A DNA stretch of 47,058 bases from CAZFHL01 sp964519145 (lineage in GTDB: Bacteria; Patescibacteriota; Minisyncoccia; Phycocordibacterales; WO2-35-19). The position numbers and the translations under genes are program-made. The DNA lies in the NCBI GenBank assembly GCA_964519145.1, contig CAZFHL010000002.1, positions 1 to 47,058 of the forward strand. Direction: 5' to 3'. Positions 16,604 to 24,825 of this stretch are shown here, piece after piece. The notes beneath the pieces are model-generated. The model was given only the letters and a program-made list of their open reading frames with translations. It did no database searches and was not told where the DNA came from. Positions within the stretch are counted from its first letter, which is position 1. Each line of letters begins with the position of its first letter.

Positions 16604-17002
16604 ATGAATAAAATTGGACCGACAATAAACATGGTCAAAGTGGCTAAAAATACTTGGGTTCCTGATTTTATGGTCCACCAATATATAAACAAATACATAC
16701 CAGAAATATTTTGTATAACTGGTATCATTATGGGAATTTTTGATAATTCATTATTCTCAATGGCATGTTTTGGTCCAATTATTGATAAATATATATCAAA
16801 AAAAATTTCTTTTCTGCAATATTCTATTTATTTTATAACGATATTTAGTACAGTTTACTATTTAAACATAATCAGTATTCCAAAAAACTCTTATGACCTT
16901 GTTTTGTTTTTTGTCTTTAGCGCAGGACAAATGTTATTTGGACTTTTGTTATATAAAATAATCATCAACTTTTTATGGCCAAATTTGCCAAAACAGCAAT
17001 AG
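16604..17002 (+). CDS. Polytopic membrane protein, 132 residues
   Basis: Three to four hydrophobic segments (about 33-50, 78-95, 101-128) after an amphipathic N-terminus. Not recognised. The ATG at 16604 has AAAGGAAA at 8-15 nt upstream. The frame is also open to a TTG at 16586. Its last 38 bp overlap the end of rsmE on the other strand, a tail-to-tail overlap typical of compact genomes. Confidence 0.65.
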   Translation: MNKIGPTINMVKVAKNTWVPDFMVHQYINKYIPEIFCITGIIMGIFDNSLFSMACFGPIIDKYISKKISFLQYSIYFITIFSTVYYLNIISIPKNSYDLVLFFVFSAGQMLFGLLLYKIIINFLWPNLPKQQ

Positions 17003-17657
17003 AAGCAGTTTCTGACCTTAGAGTAAGCGAGCCAAGATTAAATATTTTGGCTCCTTCTTTTTTAAATAAATTTATTTCTGTTTCTGTAAATCCACCTTCT
17101 GGGCCGACAAAGACTTTTACCTCTTTATTTTCTACATTTTTATAATTTGAAAAATCTTCTCCAGATTTATCTAAAACAATGGCTCCATACACCTCTTTAG
17201 CAGAATCCTCTAAATTTAAAATCTCTGAAATTATTGGTAAATCACTCCTGCCAGACTGTTCAGACGCCTCTATAATTATTTTTTGTAAACGGTTTACATT
17301 TAAATCTTTCTTCTCACTTCTTTCAGAAATAACAGGGACAATTTTTGAAACTCCCAATTCGGTCGCCTTTTGAACCACCCATTCCATTTTGTCTTTTTTT
17401 ATTAATGACTGAAAAAGAGTAATATTTAATTTTGACAAAATACCTTTGTTTTTAGATAAAATACTTAAAACAACCTCACTATTGTCTAACTTATCTATCA
17501 GACATTCAAAATCATAAGAAGAACTATCAAATATTATTATTTTATCCCCTATTTTATATCTAAAAACTTTTTTTAATTGATGAATAAGATCAATATTTTT
17601 TATACTGATTTTATTTTCAACTATTGATTCTTTTATATAAAATCTATGAAGTCGCAT
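16965..17657 (-). CDS. rsmE: 16S rRNA m3U1498 methyltransferase RsmE
   Basis: SPOUT-fold enzyme that N3-methylates U1498 of 16S rRNA with S-adenosylmethionine. The 230 residues match the family: MRLHRFYI start, PUA-like N-domain, then ITLFQSLIKKDKMEWVVQKATELGV, IVPVISERSE, the knot motif VFVGPEGGFTETE (about 180-192) and LGSLTLRSETASI (about 204-216). It is on the minus strand between a convergent membrane protein and divergent clpP. Confidence 0.95.
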   Translation of the reverse strand: MRLHRFYIKESIVENKISIKNIDLIHQLKKVFRYKIGDKIIIFDSSSYDFECLIDKLDNSEVVLSILSKNKGILSKLNITLFQSLIKKDKMEWVVQKATELGVSKIVPVISERSEKKDLNVNRLQKIIIEASEQSGRSDLPIISEILNLEDSAKEVYGAIVLDKSGEDFSNYKNVENKEVKVFVGPEGGFTETEINLFKKEGAKIFNLGSLTLRSETASIAVLANLAIKS

Positions 17658-17803
17658 ATTTATTTTTTAATAACTATATTATTAATATATATATTTATTA
17701 AAGAAAACACAATAATTTAAAAATACAATCAAAAAAACTTAAATTTGCTAAAGTTGGAAAAAATTGTTATTATAAAGTTCATATTAAAAAAAATTTAAAA
17801 ACC

Positions 17804-18382
17804 ATGAGTATATTAGTACCGACAGTTATAGAAAAAACACATCAAGGTGAGCGAGCTTATGATATATATTCTCGCCTATTAAAAGATAGGATAATATTTT
17901 TAGGTGGCCCCATAGAAGACACTATGGCAAATTTAATAATAGCCCAACTCCTATTTCTTCAATCAGAAGATCCTAAAAAAGATATAAATATATACGTAAA
18001 TTCTCCCGGAGGATCTGTCTCTTCTACTTTAGCCATAATAGATACAATGAAATTTATAAAACCAGATGTTGCTACATATTGTGTTGGTATTGCTGCTTCT
18101 GGTGCAGCCATGATACTTTCTGCCGGTGCAAAAGGCAAAAGATTTGTACTCAAAAATGCAGAAGTTATGATACACCAACCTCTTGCAGATGGTATTGGAG
18201 GTCAAGCTACAGATATAGCCATCAGTGCCAAACATATACTTAAAACCAAAGAAAATTTAAACAGAATGCTTGCCGAACATACAGGTCAACCGCTTTCTAA
18301 AATAGAAAATGATGTAGAAAGAGATTTTTTCATGACAGCAGAGGAGGCCAAAAAATACGGTATAGTGGATAAAATACTCTAA
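17804..18382 (+). CDS. clpP: ATP-dependent Clp protease proteolytic subunit
   Basis: Tetradecameric serine protease that works with Clp ATPases. The 192 residues are standard length. The catalytic triad is visible: Ser-99 in GIAASGAA (family consensus usually GQAASMGA), His-124 in MIHQP and Asp-170 in IENDVERD. NSPGGSV (66-72) forms the oxyanion strand. The Gln-to-Ile and Met-to-Gly changes around the serine are minor variants. It is transcribed alone. A family-A palindromic element follows 27 bp downstream and may act as terminator. No Shine-Dalgarno sequence is seen. Confidence 0.96.
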   Translation: MSILVPTVIEKTHQGERAYDIYSRLLKDRIIFLGGPIEDTMANLIIAQLLFLQSEDPKKDINIYVNSPGGSVSSTLAIIDTMKFIKPDVATYCVGIAASGAAMILSAGAKGKRFVLKNAEVMIHQPLADGIGGQATDIAISAKHILKTKENLNRMLAEHTGQPLSKIENDVERDFFMTAEEAKKYGIVDKIL

Positions 18383-18408
18383 ATAATAAAGCTCTTTAAA
18401 AAGTCTTT

Positions 18409-18557
18409 CTTGCTTGTGAATTACAAAACTCTTTCTCATCACACCTTTTTGAACCACGGATATTTTTCTGGTGAAAAATTCCTCGAGCTCGCTCCGTCGA
18501 GACTCGCTAGGCTTCAAAAAGGTATGATTTCGACGAGTTTTGTAATTCACAAGCAAG
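18409..18557 (-). repeat. Palindromic element, family A, copy 2
   Basis: Outer arms form a perfect 22-bp stem here (TTGCTTGTGAATTACAAAAC and its complement), longer than in copy 1. The core matches copy 1 at about 95 percent. In the inner AT hairpin, TTTTTT AGCA AAAAAA of copy 1 becomes TTTTTC ACCA GAAAAA. This compensatory T-A to C-G change preserves the stem. Confidence 0.85.
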
Positions 18558-18593
18558 TATTTTTGCCACGACAAACAGAGTCAGATTTATAAT

Positions 18594-18630
18594 GTCTATC
18601 AAAAACTACACTTGCAACGACTTTTGAAAA
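18594..18630 (-). repeat. Half of a family B palindromic element
   Basis: About 37 bp match the 5' outer arm of family B (4593 and 24621) in reverse orientation, ending in CTTTTGAAA. The core and the other arm are absent, so this is a decayed or truncated copy, 36 bp from family A copy 2. The rest of 18383-18819 shows no gene. Confidence 0.7.
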
Positions 18631-18819
18631 AAATTGCTTTATAGCTGTCAATGTTGTAATATGACATTATTAGTATTTTTAAAATAAATTGGTTTTGTAT
18701 ATTTAAAATTAAGAAATTAAATGATTCTATAACAGAAAATGCGCGAATAATGTGAGTGTTTCCATGGTTAGAATTTACCGAAAAATCATAAGCTAAATTA
18801 CAAAAACAAATCAAAATAT

Positions 18820-20349
18820 ATGTCATTAAAATTAGCAATCCTGCTTTCTGGTTTTGCTTCTCTTGTTGGTATAGCTTTTGGATATTTCTTGAGATGGATA
18901 ATATCTCTAGGACAAAGAGGTTCTGTAGAATTGCGTATAAAGCAAATGGAACTTCAAGCCAAAGAAGAAGCTAAAAAAATAACAGAAGAGGCTCAAAACA
19001 AAGCAGATGAAACATTAAAAGAATTAAGAATAGAATTTAAAGAGAGAGAAGAAAAACTTAAAAAAACAGAGGATCGTCTTGTGAAAAAAGAGGAATTTTT
19101 GGATAAAAGACAAATAGATATAGATAAAGAAGTTGAGCAAATAAAAGAGAGGGCTGTTGAAATAAAATCTATAAAAGAAAAAACTGAAAATTTAGAAAGA
19201 CAAAAATATACTGAGCTACAAAAAATTTCAAATTTATCTGAAGAAGAAGCGAAAAATATTATTTTTAGAGAAGTGGAATTAAAAAATGAAGAAGATATTT
19301 TAGTAAAAATTCAAAAACTTGAAAATCAAGGTTTAGAGAAAATAGAAAATAAAGCCAAAGATATATTAGCAATGGCAATACAAAGATTTGCCAATTCTGT
19401 ATCTTCTGACATATTTTCTACTAGCGTATCTATACCATCGGATGAAATAAAAGGTAAAATTATAGGTAAAGAAGGTAGAAATATAAAAGCTTTTGAAAGA
19501 GCATCCGGCGTAGAAGTTATAGTAGATGATACACCAGGAGTAATCACCCTATCTTCTCATGATCCGGTAAGAAGACAAATTGCAAAAATTGCATTAGAAA
19601 ATTTAATTCAAGATGGGAGGATTCAACCTGCAAAAATAGAAGAAGTTATTGATAAAGCTAAACAAGATGTAAATAAAACAATCAAAGAAAAAGGTGAACA
19701 AGCCGTATATGAGTGCGGTGTATTCAATTTAGATCCTAGAATAGTTGGTATACTAGGAAGATTGCACTTTAGGACATCTTATGGTCAAAATGTTTTGCAA
19801 CATTCAATAGAGATGTCTCATATAGCTGGCATAATAGCACAAGAAATGGGTGCAAATGTTGCCATTGCCAAAGCCGGAGCACTTTTACACGATATAGGAA
19901 AAGCAGTAGACCATGAAGTTGCAGGTACTCATGTAGAAATTGGGAGAAGAATATTACAAAAATTTGGAGCTGATGAAAAAATAATCAGAGCTATGGAATC
20001 TCATCATAATGAATATCCTTACACTACCCTAGAGGCCTATATTGTTCAGTCTGCTGACGCTATCTCTGGTTCAAGACCAGGAGCAAGAAGGGATAGTGTA
20101 GAAAATTATCTAAAAAGATTAAACGATCTTGAATCAATAGCAAATGGATTTTCAGGTGTAGAAAAATCATACGCACTTCAAGCGGGCAGAGAAATACGAA
20201 TCTTTGTTACACCAAACGAGGTTAGTGATTTACAAGCAAGAAATATGGCAAGAGATATTGCTATTAAAATAGAAAATGAACTAAAATATCCAGGAGAAAT
20301 AAAGGTGATGGTTATAAGAGAAGCTAGAAATATAGAATTCGCAAGATAA
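18820..20349 (+). CDS. rny: Ribonuclease Y
   Basis: Membrane-anchored endoribonuclease that starts mRNA decay. The 509 residues show the N-terminal membrane helix (4-24), a long Glu/Lys coiled coil (about 30-190), a KH domain (about 205-270, IKGKIIGKEGRNIKAFE) and an HD domain (about 325-420) with metal motif HSIEMSH ... LLHDIGKAVDHE, then the conserved C-terminal region ending EARNIEFAR. Length and order match the family. Transcribed alone on the plus strand. A beta-CASP nuclease follows tail-to-tail, so two RNA-decay genes are neighbours. Confidence 0.97.
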   Translation: MSLKLAILLSGFASLVGIAFGYFLRWIISLGQRGSVELRIKQMELQAKEEAKKITEEAQNKADETLKELRIEFKEREEKLKKTEDRLVKKEEFLDKRQIDIDKEVEQIKERAVEIKSIKEKTENLERQKYTELQKISNLSEEEAKNIIFREVELKNEEDILVKIQKLENQGLEKIENKAKDILAMAIQRFANSVSSDIFSTSVSIPSDEIKGKIIGKEGRNIKAFERASGVEVIVDDTPGVITLSSHDPVRRQIAKIALENLIQDGRIQPAKIEEVIDKAKQDVNKTIKEKGEQAVYECGVFNLDPRIVGILGRLHFRTSYGQNVLQHSIEMSHIAGIIAQEMGANVAIAKAGALLHDIGKAVDHEVAGTHVEIGRRILQKFGADEKIIRAMESHHNEYPYTTLEAYIVQSADAISGSRPGARRDSVENYLKRLNDLESIANGFSGVEKSYALQAGREIRIFVTPNEVSDLQARNMARDIAIKIENELKYPGEIKVMVIREARNIEFAR

Positions 20350-20367
20350 ATAAAAACTTTTTGAGTG

Positions 20368-21741
20368 TTAAAGGAAATAATCTTTTTCTAATTCTGGATA
20401 TATTGCAATATTACCAATATAATCATTTATTTTTTGAGTTAAAAAAATAGAAGATTTTGGTTCTCCCATAATTACAAATACTTTTTTAAGTTTATTTTTG
20501 CTAGCTATTTGAGTTTTTTCTACAAAATCAAGCAAATTATTTGAATCTTTATGAGAAGAATACCCTAAAATATTGAAAATTTTAGCCTTAACTTTTACTT
20601 TTTCTTTGTCTATGACCACCTCTTTTAATCCTTCAGAAATCTGCCTGCCAAGTGTCCCGACAGATTGATAGCCTACCATTATCAATGTATTTTTTGAATC
20701 TGGCAAACAATTTGCTTCATGACCTCTTATCCTACCCCCTTCTGACATACCAGAACCAGATAAAATGATTTTTGATGAATTTATATTTTCTATATTAAGA
20801 GAATCTTCATTTTTCCTAATTATATTTAAATTTGGAAAATCAAATATATCATCCCCTTCTTTTATTTCTTTTTGGACACTATCTTTAAAATCATTTTTAT
20901 ATTTTTTATAAATATTTGTAATTTTTAAAGCCAAAGGAGAATCCAAAAAAACTGGTATCTTTTGTATAAAATCATCTTCTATCAAATTATTTATTTCATA
21001 AAGCAAACCTTGAGTCCTTTCAATAGAAAATGTAGGAATGAGTATTGTTCCACCTCTTTTTATACCATCTAAAATTGCTTCTTTTAATTTGTTATTTCTA
21101 TCTTTTTTATCTAAATGGTTCCTATCTCCATAAACACTCTCCATTATCATATAATCTATGTTTTCAGGAATATCTGTATCTGGCAATAAAAGAGATGGTG
21201 AATTTCCCAAATCTCCCGTAAAAGCGATATTTTTGTTTTCTCCATTTATCAAAACAGAAGCAATAATAATGGCTGAACCCAATATATGCCCAGCATTTTT
21301 CATTGAAATAAAACAGTCATCAAATAAGCCAATTTTTTTATTGTAGTTCTCACCTTCCCAAATATTAAAAGTTTTTTCTATATCATGTTCATCAAAAATA
21401 GTTTTTTTACCATATTTATATTTCATAACTTTTAATGCGTCTAGTAGCATTGGCATAGATAACTCTTTTGTTTCTTGTGTTGAGATTATTTTACCTTTAA
21501 ATCCATCTTTTACTAATTTTGGAACTCTGCCTATATGATCCATGTGAGCATGTGTCAGCAAAAGAAAATCAATGTCTTTTGGATCAAATTTAAAATCATC
21601 AAAATTCGTTTTTTCTAATTCCCTGTTTCCTTGCACAAGCCCACAATCTATCAAAATATTTTTATTATTTACAGAAAGCAATATAGAGGCTCCTGTAGTA
21701 TGCCCTACCCCACCATAAAATTTTAGTTTTAAATCATTCAT
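20368..21741 (-). CDS. Metallo-beta-lactamase / beta-CASP nuclease
   Basis: Probable RNA-processing nuclease of the CPSF73/Ysh1-like bacterial group. The 457 residues carry the zinc motif THAHMDHIG (His-64, His-66, Asp-68, His-69), later ligands in NAGHILGS and TGDLG, and beta-CASP elements: the ESVYGDR motif, LIPTFSIERTQ, SGSGMSEGGRIRGHE and the final GYSSHKD histidine. All catalytic motifs are intact. It overlaps the next minus-strand gene by 8 bp (that gene lies upstream), so the two are co-transcribed. Substrate unknown. Confidence 0.9.
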   Translation of the reverse strand: MNDLKLKFYGGVGHTTGASILLSVNNKNILIDCGLVQGNRELEKTNFDDFKFDPKDIDFLLLTHAHMDHIGRVPKLVKDGFKGKIISTQETKELSMPMLLDALKVMKYKYGKKTIFDEHDIEKTFNIWEGENYNKKIGLFDDCFISMKNAGHILGSAIIIASVLINGENKNIAFTGDLGNSPSLLLPDTDIPENIDYMIMESVYGDRNHLDKKDRNNKLKEAILDGIKRGGTILIPTFSIERTQGLLYEINNLIEDDFIQKIPVFLDSPLALKITNIYKKYKNDFKDSVQKEIKEGDDIFDFPNLNIIRKNEDSLNIENINSSKIILSGSGMSEGGRIRGHEANCLPDSKNTLIMVGYQSVGTLGRQISEGLKEVVIDKEKVKVKAKIFNILGYSSHKDSNNLLDFVEKTQIASKNKLKKVFVIMGEPKSSIFLTQKINDYIGNIAIYPELEKDYFL

Positions 21742-22246
21742 TGTTTTGTAAATTTTCTAAACTGGAATCAATTAAAAACTCTTTCTCCAAAGAGACTTTG
21801 TCTTCATCAATCTTTAAGGCAGATTCATTGGTCAAAACCAATTCTCTTTTATAAATCTCTTTTAAATAGGCGTACAAACAACCTACCAATGCTCCCAGAG
21901 TATCCATTATAAAATCTAAAGTTGTATCAAAGGCATAATCTTGCCAATAAACAAATGTTAGCCCAGCAAACAATTCAAACACCTCCCAAAAAACAGCTAT
22001 AGCAACTAAACCAAACAAAGAAACTATCAAAAAATTAATGGATTTTCTTTTAGTTGGCTCAAAGAAACCAGAATAAAAATAAAACCACAAAACAACTATG
22101 GCGCTCCATAAACCTCCTAAAAAATGCATCATGGAATCAAATTCAAAAACATTCCAATATAAATAAAACTTTATAGCAATCAAATGTAAAAAACCTATTA
22201 TAATTAATAAAAATAAACTTTCTTTAAACAATGTTTGCTTCCACAT
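21734..22246 (-). CDS. Membrane protein of the DUF2238/YjdF type
   Basis: A 170-residue protein with four or five membrane segments. The pattern FEFDSMMHFLGG, then FWEVFE, then AFDTTLDFIMDTLGALVG recalls the DUF2238 (YjdF) family, with acidic and His residues inside the membrane. Function unknown. The soluble C-terminus is acidic. It begins the two-gene unit with the beta-CASP nuclease (8-bp overlap). A TATTAT lies 6 nt before the ATG, so a leaderless start is possible. Confidence 0.75.
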   Translation of the reverse strand: MWKQTLFKESLFLLIIIGFLHLIAIKFYLYWNVFEFDSMMHFLGGLWSAIVVLWFYFYSGFFEPTKRKSINFLIVSLFGLVAIAVFWEVFELFAGLTFVYWQDYAFDTTLDFIMDTLGALVGCLYAYLKEIYKRELVLTNESALKIDEDKVSLEKEFLIDSSLENLQNNE

Positions 22247-22260
22247 ATAAATATAATAAC

Positions 22261-22297
22261 ATAAAGAGCCATTTTGTATTACAAAATAGCTCTTTAT
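22261..22297 (-). terminator. Hairpin between ndk and the DUF2238-like gene
   Basis: Stem ATAAAGAGC-ATTTTGT / ACAAAAT-GCTCTTTAT with one mismatch, followed on the minus strand by a T-rich stretch. It probably ends the adk-map-ndk transcript before the next minus-strand unit. Confidence 0.6.
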
Positions 22298-22340
22298 GTA
22301 GGATCGCTTGATATAATTCCCTAATTGAAAAATATTAGGT

Positions 22341-22410
22341 GGGTGGCCTCAGCTCAATCGGTCAGAATGTCTAAAAGACGCTCATCACAATTGAGAGATA
22401 TTGGCCTCCC
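22341..22410 (+). ncRNA. Possible small structured RNA or tRNA-like remnant
   Basis: The closing stem GGGTGGCC / GGCCTCCC (one mismatch) encloses CTCAAT / ATTGAG and a small hairpin GTCT aaa AGAC. The 5' part (CAGCTCAATCGGTCAGA) looks like a tRNA D-arm, but no anticodon or T-arm fits. A TATAAT lies about 25 nt upstream on the plus strand. This could be a tRNA fragment or an unknown RNA. Confidence 0.3.
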
Positions 22411-22501
22411 TGAATATGTGCAAGTTAGAAAATATACAAACGACCCTACAAACATTATACACCAAGAAATCAGCGTAGCAAGATATGCAAAATTAAACTA
22501 G
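22367..22501 (+). CDS. Possible 44-residue protein
   Basis: An ATG-started frame of 44 codons begins MSKRRSSQLRDIGLPEY and ends with TAG one base before the end of ndk on the other strand. Its composition is protein-like (basic N-terminus, mixed C-terminus), unlike a random AT-rich frame. It overlaps the structured region 22341-22410, so only one of the two readings may be real. No ribosome binding site is seen. Confidence 0.3.
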   Translation: MSKRRSSQLRDIGLPEYVQVRKYTNDPTNIIHQEISVARYAKLN

Positions 22502-22502
22502 T

Positions 22503-23102
22503 TTATTCAAAAATACCATCCAAGTTTACATCATAAAGTATTTGTTCATTAACAAGTCTATAATTTACTAGCTCTTCATCTTTAAACCACAATTCTATCT
22601 CTCTTTTTGCATTTAAAATCTCATCTGAACAATGAATAAGGTTTCTAACCGCTCTATCATCTATGGAGCATATATTGTAGGAATCAATGGTAAAATCACC
22701 TCTCACTGTACCTACATCTGATGTTGATGGTTCTGTTTCTCCAACTATTTTTTTGACCACAGATACAGCGCTATTACCTTCAAGCACCATCATAACAACT
22801 GGTCCAGATGTCATAAATTTAATCAAAGCTTTTATTATATCCCTACCATACTCTAAAGCATCTTTTTCTACTGGTAGAGAAGCTTTTGTCCTATCTTCTA
22901 TTATTTTTGTACCTTTTTTCAAAAACCATTCATCGTCTTTATTATAATGCTTCCACAATCTCTCTTCATCAAGAGTAAAGAATTTTAATCCTACTATTTT
23001 GAGTCCAGTCCTTTCAAATCTTTTTATTATTTCGCCAATGAGTGTTCTTTGTACTCCATCTGGTTTTATTATTACAAATGTTCTTTCTTTTTTTGGATGC
23101 AT
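22503..23102 (-). CDS. ndk: Nucleoside diphosphate kinase
   Basis: Makes NTPs from NDPs through a phosphohistidine. Family motifs are present: RTFVIIKPDGVQR (7-19), FMTSGPVVMMVLEG (96-109), GTVRGDF (131-137) and the active-site segment NLIHCSD with catalytic His-157. Length is 199, against about 140 residues in most bacteria. Extra residues are inserted before FMTSGP (about 55-95) and at the C-terminus, which extends past the usual end. It is the last gene of adk-map-ndk, 2 bp after map. Confidence 0.93.
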   Translation of the reverse strand: MHPKKERTFVIIKPDGVQRTLIGEIIKRFERTGLKIVGLKFFTLDEERLWKHYNKDDEWFLKKGTKIIEDRTKASLPVEKDALEYGRDIIKALIKFMTSGPVVMMVLEGNSAVSVVKKIVGETEPSTSDVGTVRGDFTIDSYNICSIDDRAVRNLIHCSDEILNAKREIELWFKDEELVNYRLVNEQILYDVNLDGIFE

Positions 23103-23104
23103 AT

Positions 23105-23875
23105 TTATTTTGTTAAAACAATAATTCCATCTTTTGTGACAGCAACAGTATGTTCAAAGTGAGCAGATAGAGATTTGTCTCTGGTTATATATGTATACCC
23201 ATCTGATAATCTTTTTATTTCTCTACTACCTAGAGAAAACATTGGTTCAATAGCAATGACAAGTCCGGGCAATAATTTTGGACCTTCGCCCCTTTCTGCT
23301 CTGTTTGGCACAAAAGGCTCTTCATGAACATTAAACCCAACACCGTGCCCAGATAAGCCTTCTATTATGCCTAAATTATTTTTTACAGCTACGTTCATTA
23401 TTGCTTCACCAATATCTCCAATATACCCATTTACTCTCATGGCTTTTATTCCTCTATTTAAAGCCTCTGCAGTAGAAGATAGTAGATTATTTGCCTCTTT
23501 AGAAACTTTACCCACAGCCAAAGTGATTGCCGAATCTGTGATAAGCCCTTTATATCTCAAACCAAGATCAATAGAAACAATATCTCCATCAAAAATAATT
23601 CTTTCATTTCCATTGTTTGGGATACCGTGCACAATTTCCTCATTTATAGAAACACACAAAGATGCTGGGTACGGATATTTTGCTTCTTTTGGTTTATAGC
23701 CCAAAAAAGCAGGAGTAGCCCCAGCTTGGTCTATCAAGAATTCCACGTAATCATTTAATTCATTTGTTTTTACCCCAGCCTTAATCTTTTTAGCAACTTC
23801 TCTTAAAATCTTTGCATGTATTGCCCCACCTTCTTTCATTATTTCTATTTCTTCTTCTGACTTATATCTGATCAT
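23105..23875 (-). CDS. map: Methionine aminopeptidase type I
   Basis: Removes the N-terminal methionine after deformylation. The 256 residues match type I enzymes: start MIRYKSEEEIEIMKEGG, SINEEIVHGIPN (His ligand region), DIVSIDLGLRYKGLITDSA (two Asp metal ligands), GLSGHGVGFNVHEEPFV (His ligand) and AIEPMFSLG (Glu ligand), then a final Glu in HFEHTVAVT. The classic secY-adk-map order is kept, but a pair of repeat elements separates secY from adk. Confidence 0.96.
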   Translation of the reverse strand: MIRYKSEEEIEIMKEGGAIHAKILREVAKKIKAGVKTNELNDYVEFLIDQAGATPAFLGYKPKEAKYPYPASLCVSINEEIVHGIPNNGNERIIFDGDIVSIDLGLRYKGLITDSAITLAVGKVSKEANNLLSSTAEALNRGIKAMRVNGYIGDIGEAIMNVAVKNNLGIIEGLSGHGVGFNVHEEPFVPNRAERGEGPKLLPGLVIAIEPMFSLGSREIKRLSDGYTYITRDKSLSAHFEHTVAVTKDGIIVLTK

Positions 23876-23885
23876 AAGTTTAAAT

Positions 23886-24485
23886 TTAAAACGTATTTAA
23901 TTTTGTTTTTTCTAAAATCTCTTTAAAAACAGCTTCCACTTCTTGCTCACCATTTATAGACATAAATTCATAATTTTGATTATTTTTAAAGTATTCTATG
24001 GTAGGCAAAACATTATTTTCATACCAATCAAGCCTCCTTTCTATATCTATTTTATTATCATCTGCTCTATTTCTATTTAACAAACGATCTTTAAGTGTCT
24101 CTCTATTTACCTCTATTGAAATTATGAAAGGTTTCTCTCTTTTATAGAATTTCATAGCAGAATCTAAAATAGGTGCCTCATGGACTCTCCTTGAGAGACC
24201 ATCTAATACCATATGCTCATCTCCTGAGACATGTCTTATCATATACTCTGTCCATATCCAAATTGGTAAAAATTCTGGCAATAGACCCCCTTCACCCATT
24301 ATTCTTTTAGTTTTTTGAGCTGTCATTGATGCCTCTGTAGCAAAATCTCTAAATTTTTGACCAGTTTCTATATACAAAACATGACGATCTCTATCAAGCT
24401 CTTTTAATTTTTCAATCAAAAGTTTAGCCTGAGTACCTTTACCAGACCCAGAAGGACCGAAAAATATAAATGTTTTAGGATTCAT
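23886..24485 (-). CDS. adk: Adenylate kinase
   Basis: Interconverts ATP, AMP and ADP. The P-loop GPSGSGKGTQ (10-19) is intact. The AMP-site region ETGQKFRDF and the DGLSRR motif (usual DGFPR) are present. The LID is the short form, with RNRADDNKIDIERR and no zinc cysteines. The 199 residues are a normal short-type length. First gene of adk-map-ndk. A TATACT box ends 6 nt before the ATG, so it probably has its own leaderless promoter and does not depend on the secY operon. Confidence 0.93.
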   Translation of the reverse strand: MNPKTFIFFGPSGSGKGTQAKLLIEKLKELDRDRHVLYIETGQKFRDFATEASMTAQKTKRIMGEGGLLPEFLPIWIWTEYMIRHVSGDEHMVLDGLSRRVHEAPILDSAMKFYKREKPFIISIEVNRETLKDRLLNRNRADDNKIDIERRLDWYENNVLPTIEYFKNNQNYEFMSINGEQEVEAVFKEILEKTKLNTF

Positions 24486-24491
24486 ATTTTG

Positions 24492-24497
24492 AGTATA
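24492..24497 (-). promoter_or_regulatory. -10 box of leaderless adk mRNA
   Basis: TATACT on the minus strand is separated from the adk ATG by exactly 6 nt. This lets adk-map-ndk be transcribed independently of the spc cluster. Confidence 0.5.
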
Positions 24498-24536
24498 TCA
24501 CAAACTATATTTTTTAAAAATAATATTCATATTTAA

Positions 24537-24794
24537 AAACTCTTCGAAATCATACCTTTTTGAAGCCTAGCGAGTCTCGACGGAGCGAGCTTCGCAGGAA
24601 AATTTTAACAAAAAATAGATCTCTTTCAAAAGTCGTCGCAAGTGTAGTTTTTGATAGACTTGCGCAAGTCTGACTAAGATGAGCATAGCAAAAAATCAGC
24701 AGATTTTTATGCGTGTCTAGCAAAAACTACACTAAGAAAGACTTTTGAAAAATTCTTATTCGTGCTTCAAAAAGGTGTGATGAGAAAGAGTTTT
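24537..24794 (+). repeat. Palindromic element, family A, copy 3, interrupted
   Basis: The outer arms and the GC-rich core (GCCTAGCGAG, CTCG/CGAG) match copies 1 and 2. The AT hairpin is split at about 24620 by a complete family B element (24621-24750), after which the family A right arm (CTTCAAAAAGGTGTGATGAG) resumes. The interval 24486-24825 holds no gene. Confidence 0.85.
24621..24750 (+). repeat. Palindromic element, family B, nested in family A
   Basis: About 130 bp, roughly 95 percent identical to 4593-4722, including both arms and the core with GAGCATAGC and ATGCGTG. It is inserted in the inner hairpin of a family A element. The intact host arms on both sides show that it arrived as a discrete unit. 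Confidence 0.85.
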
Positions 24795-24825
24795 GGAATT
24801 TAAAGTAGAGATTTTTGAAAAAAGT

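Noticed and set aside
18409..24794. Palindromic elements read as integron attC sites or as a CRISPR array
   Set aside because: There are no regularly spaced repeats with unique spacers, and the arms lack the attC R-box pattern. The copies are dispersed and kilobases apart.
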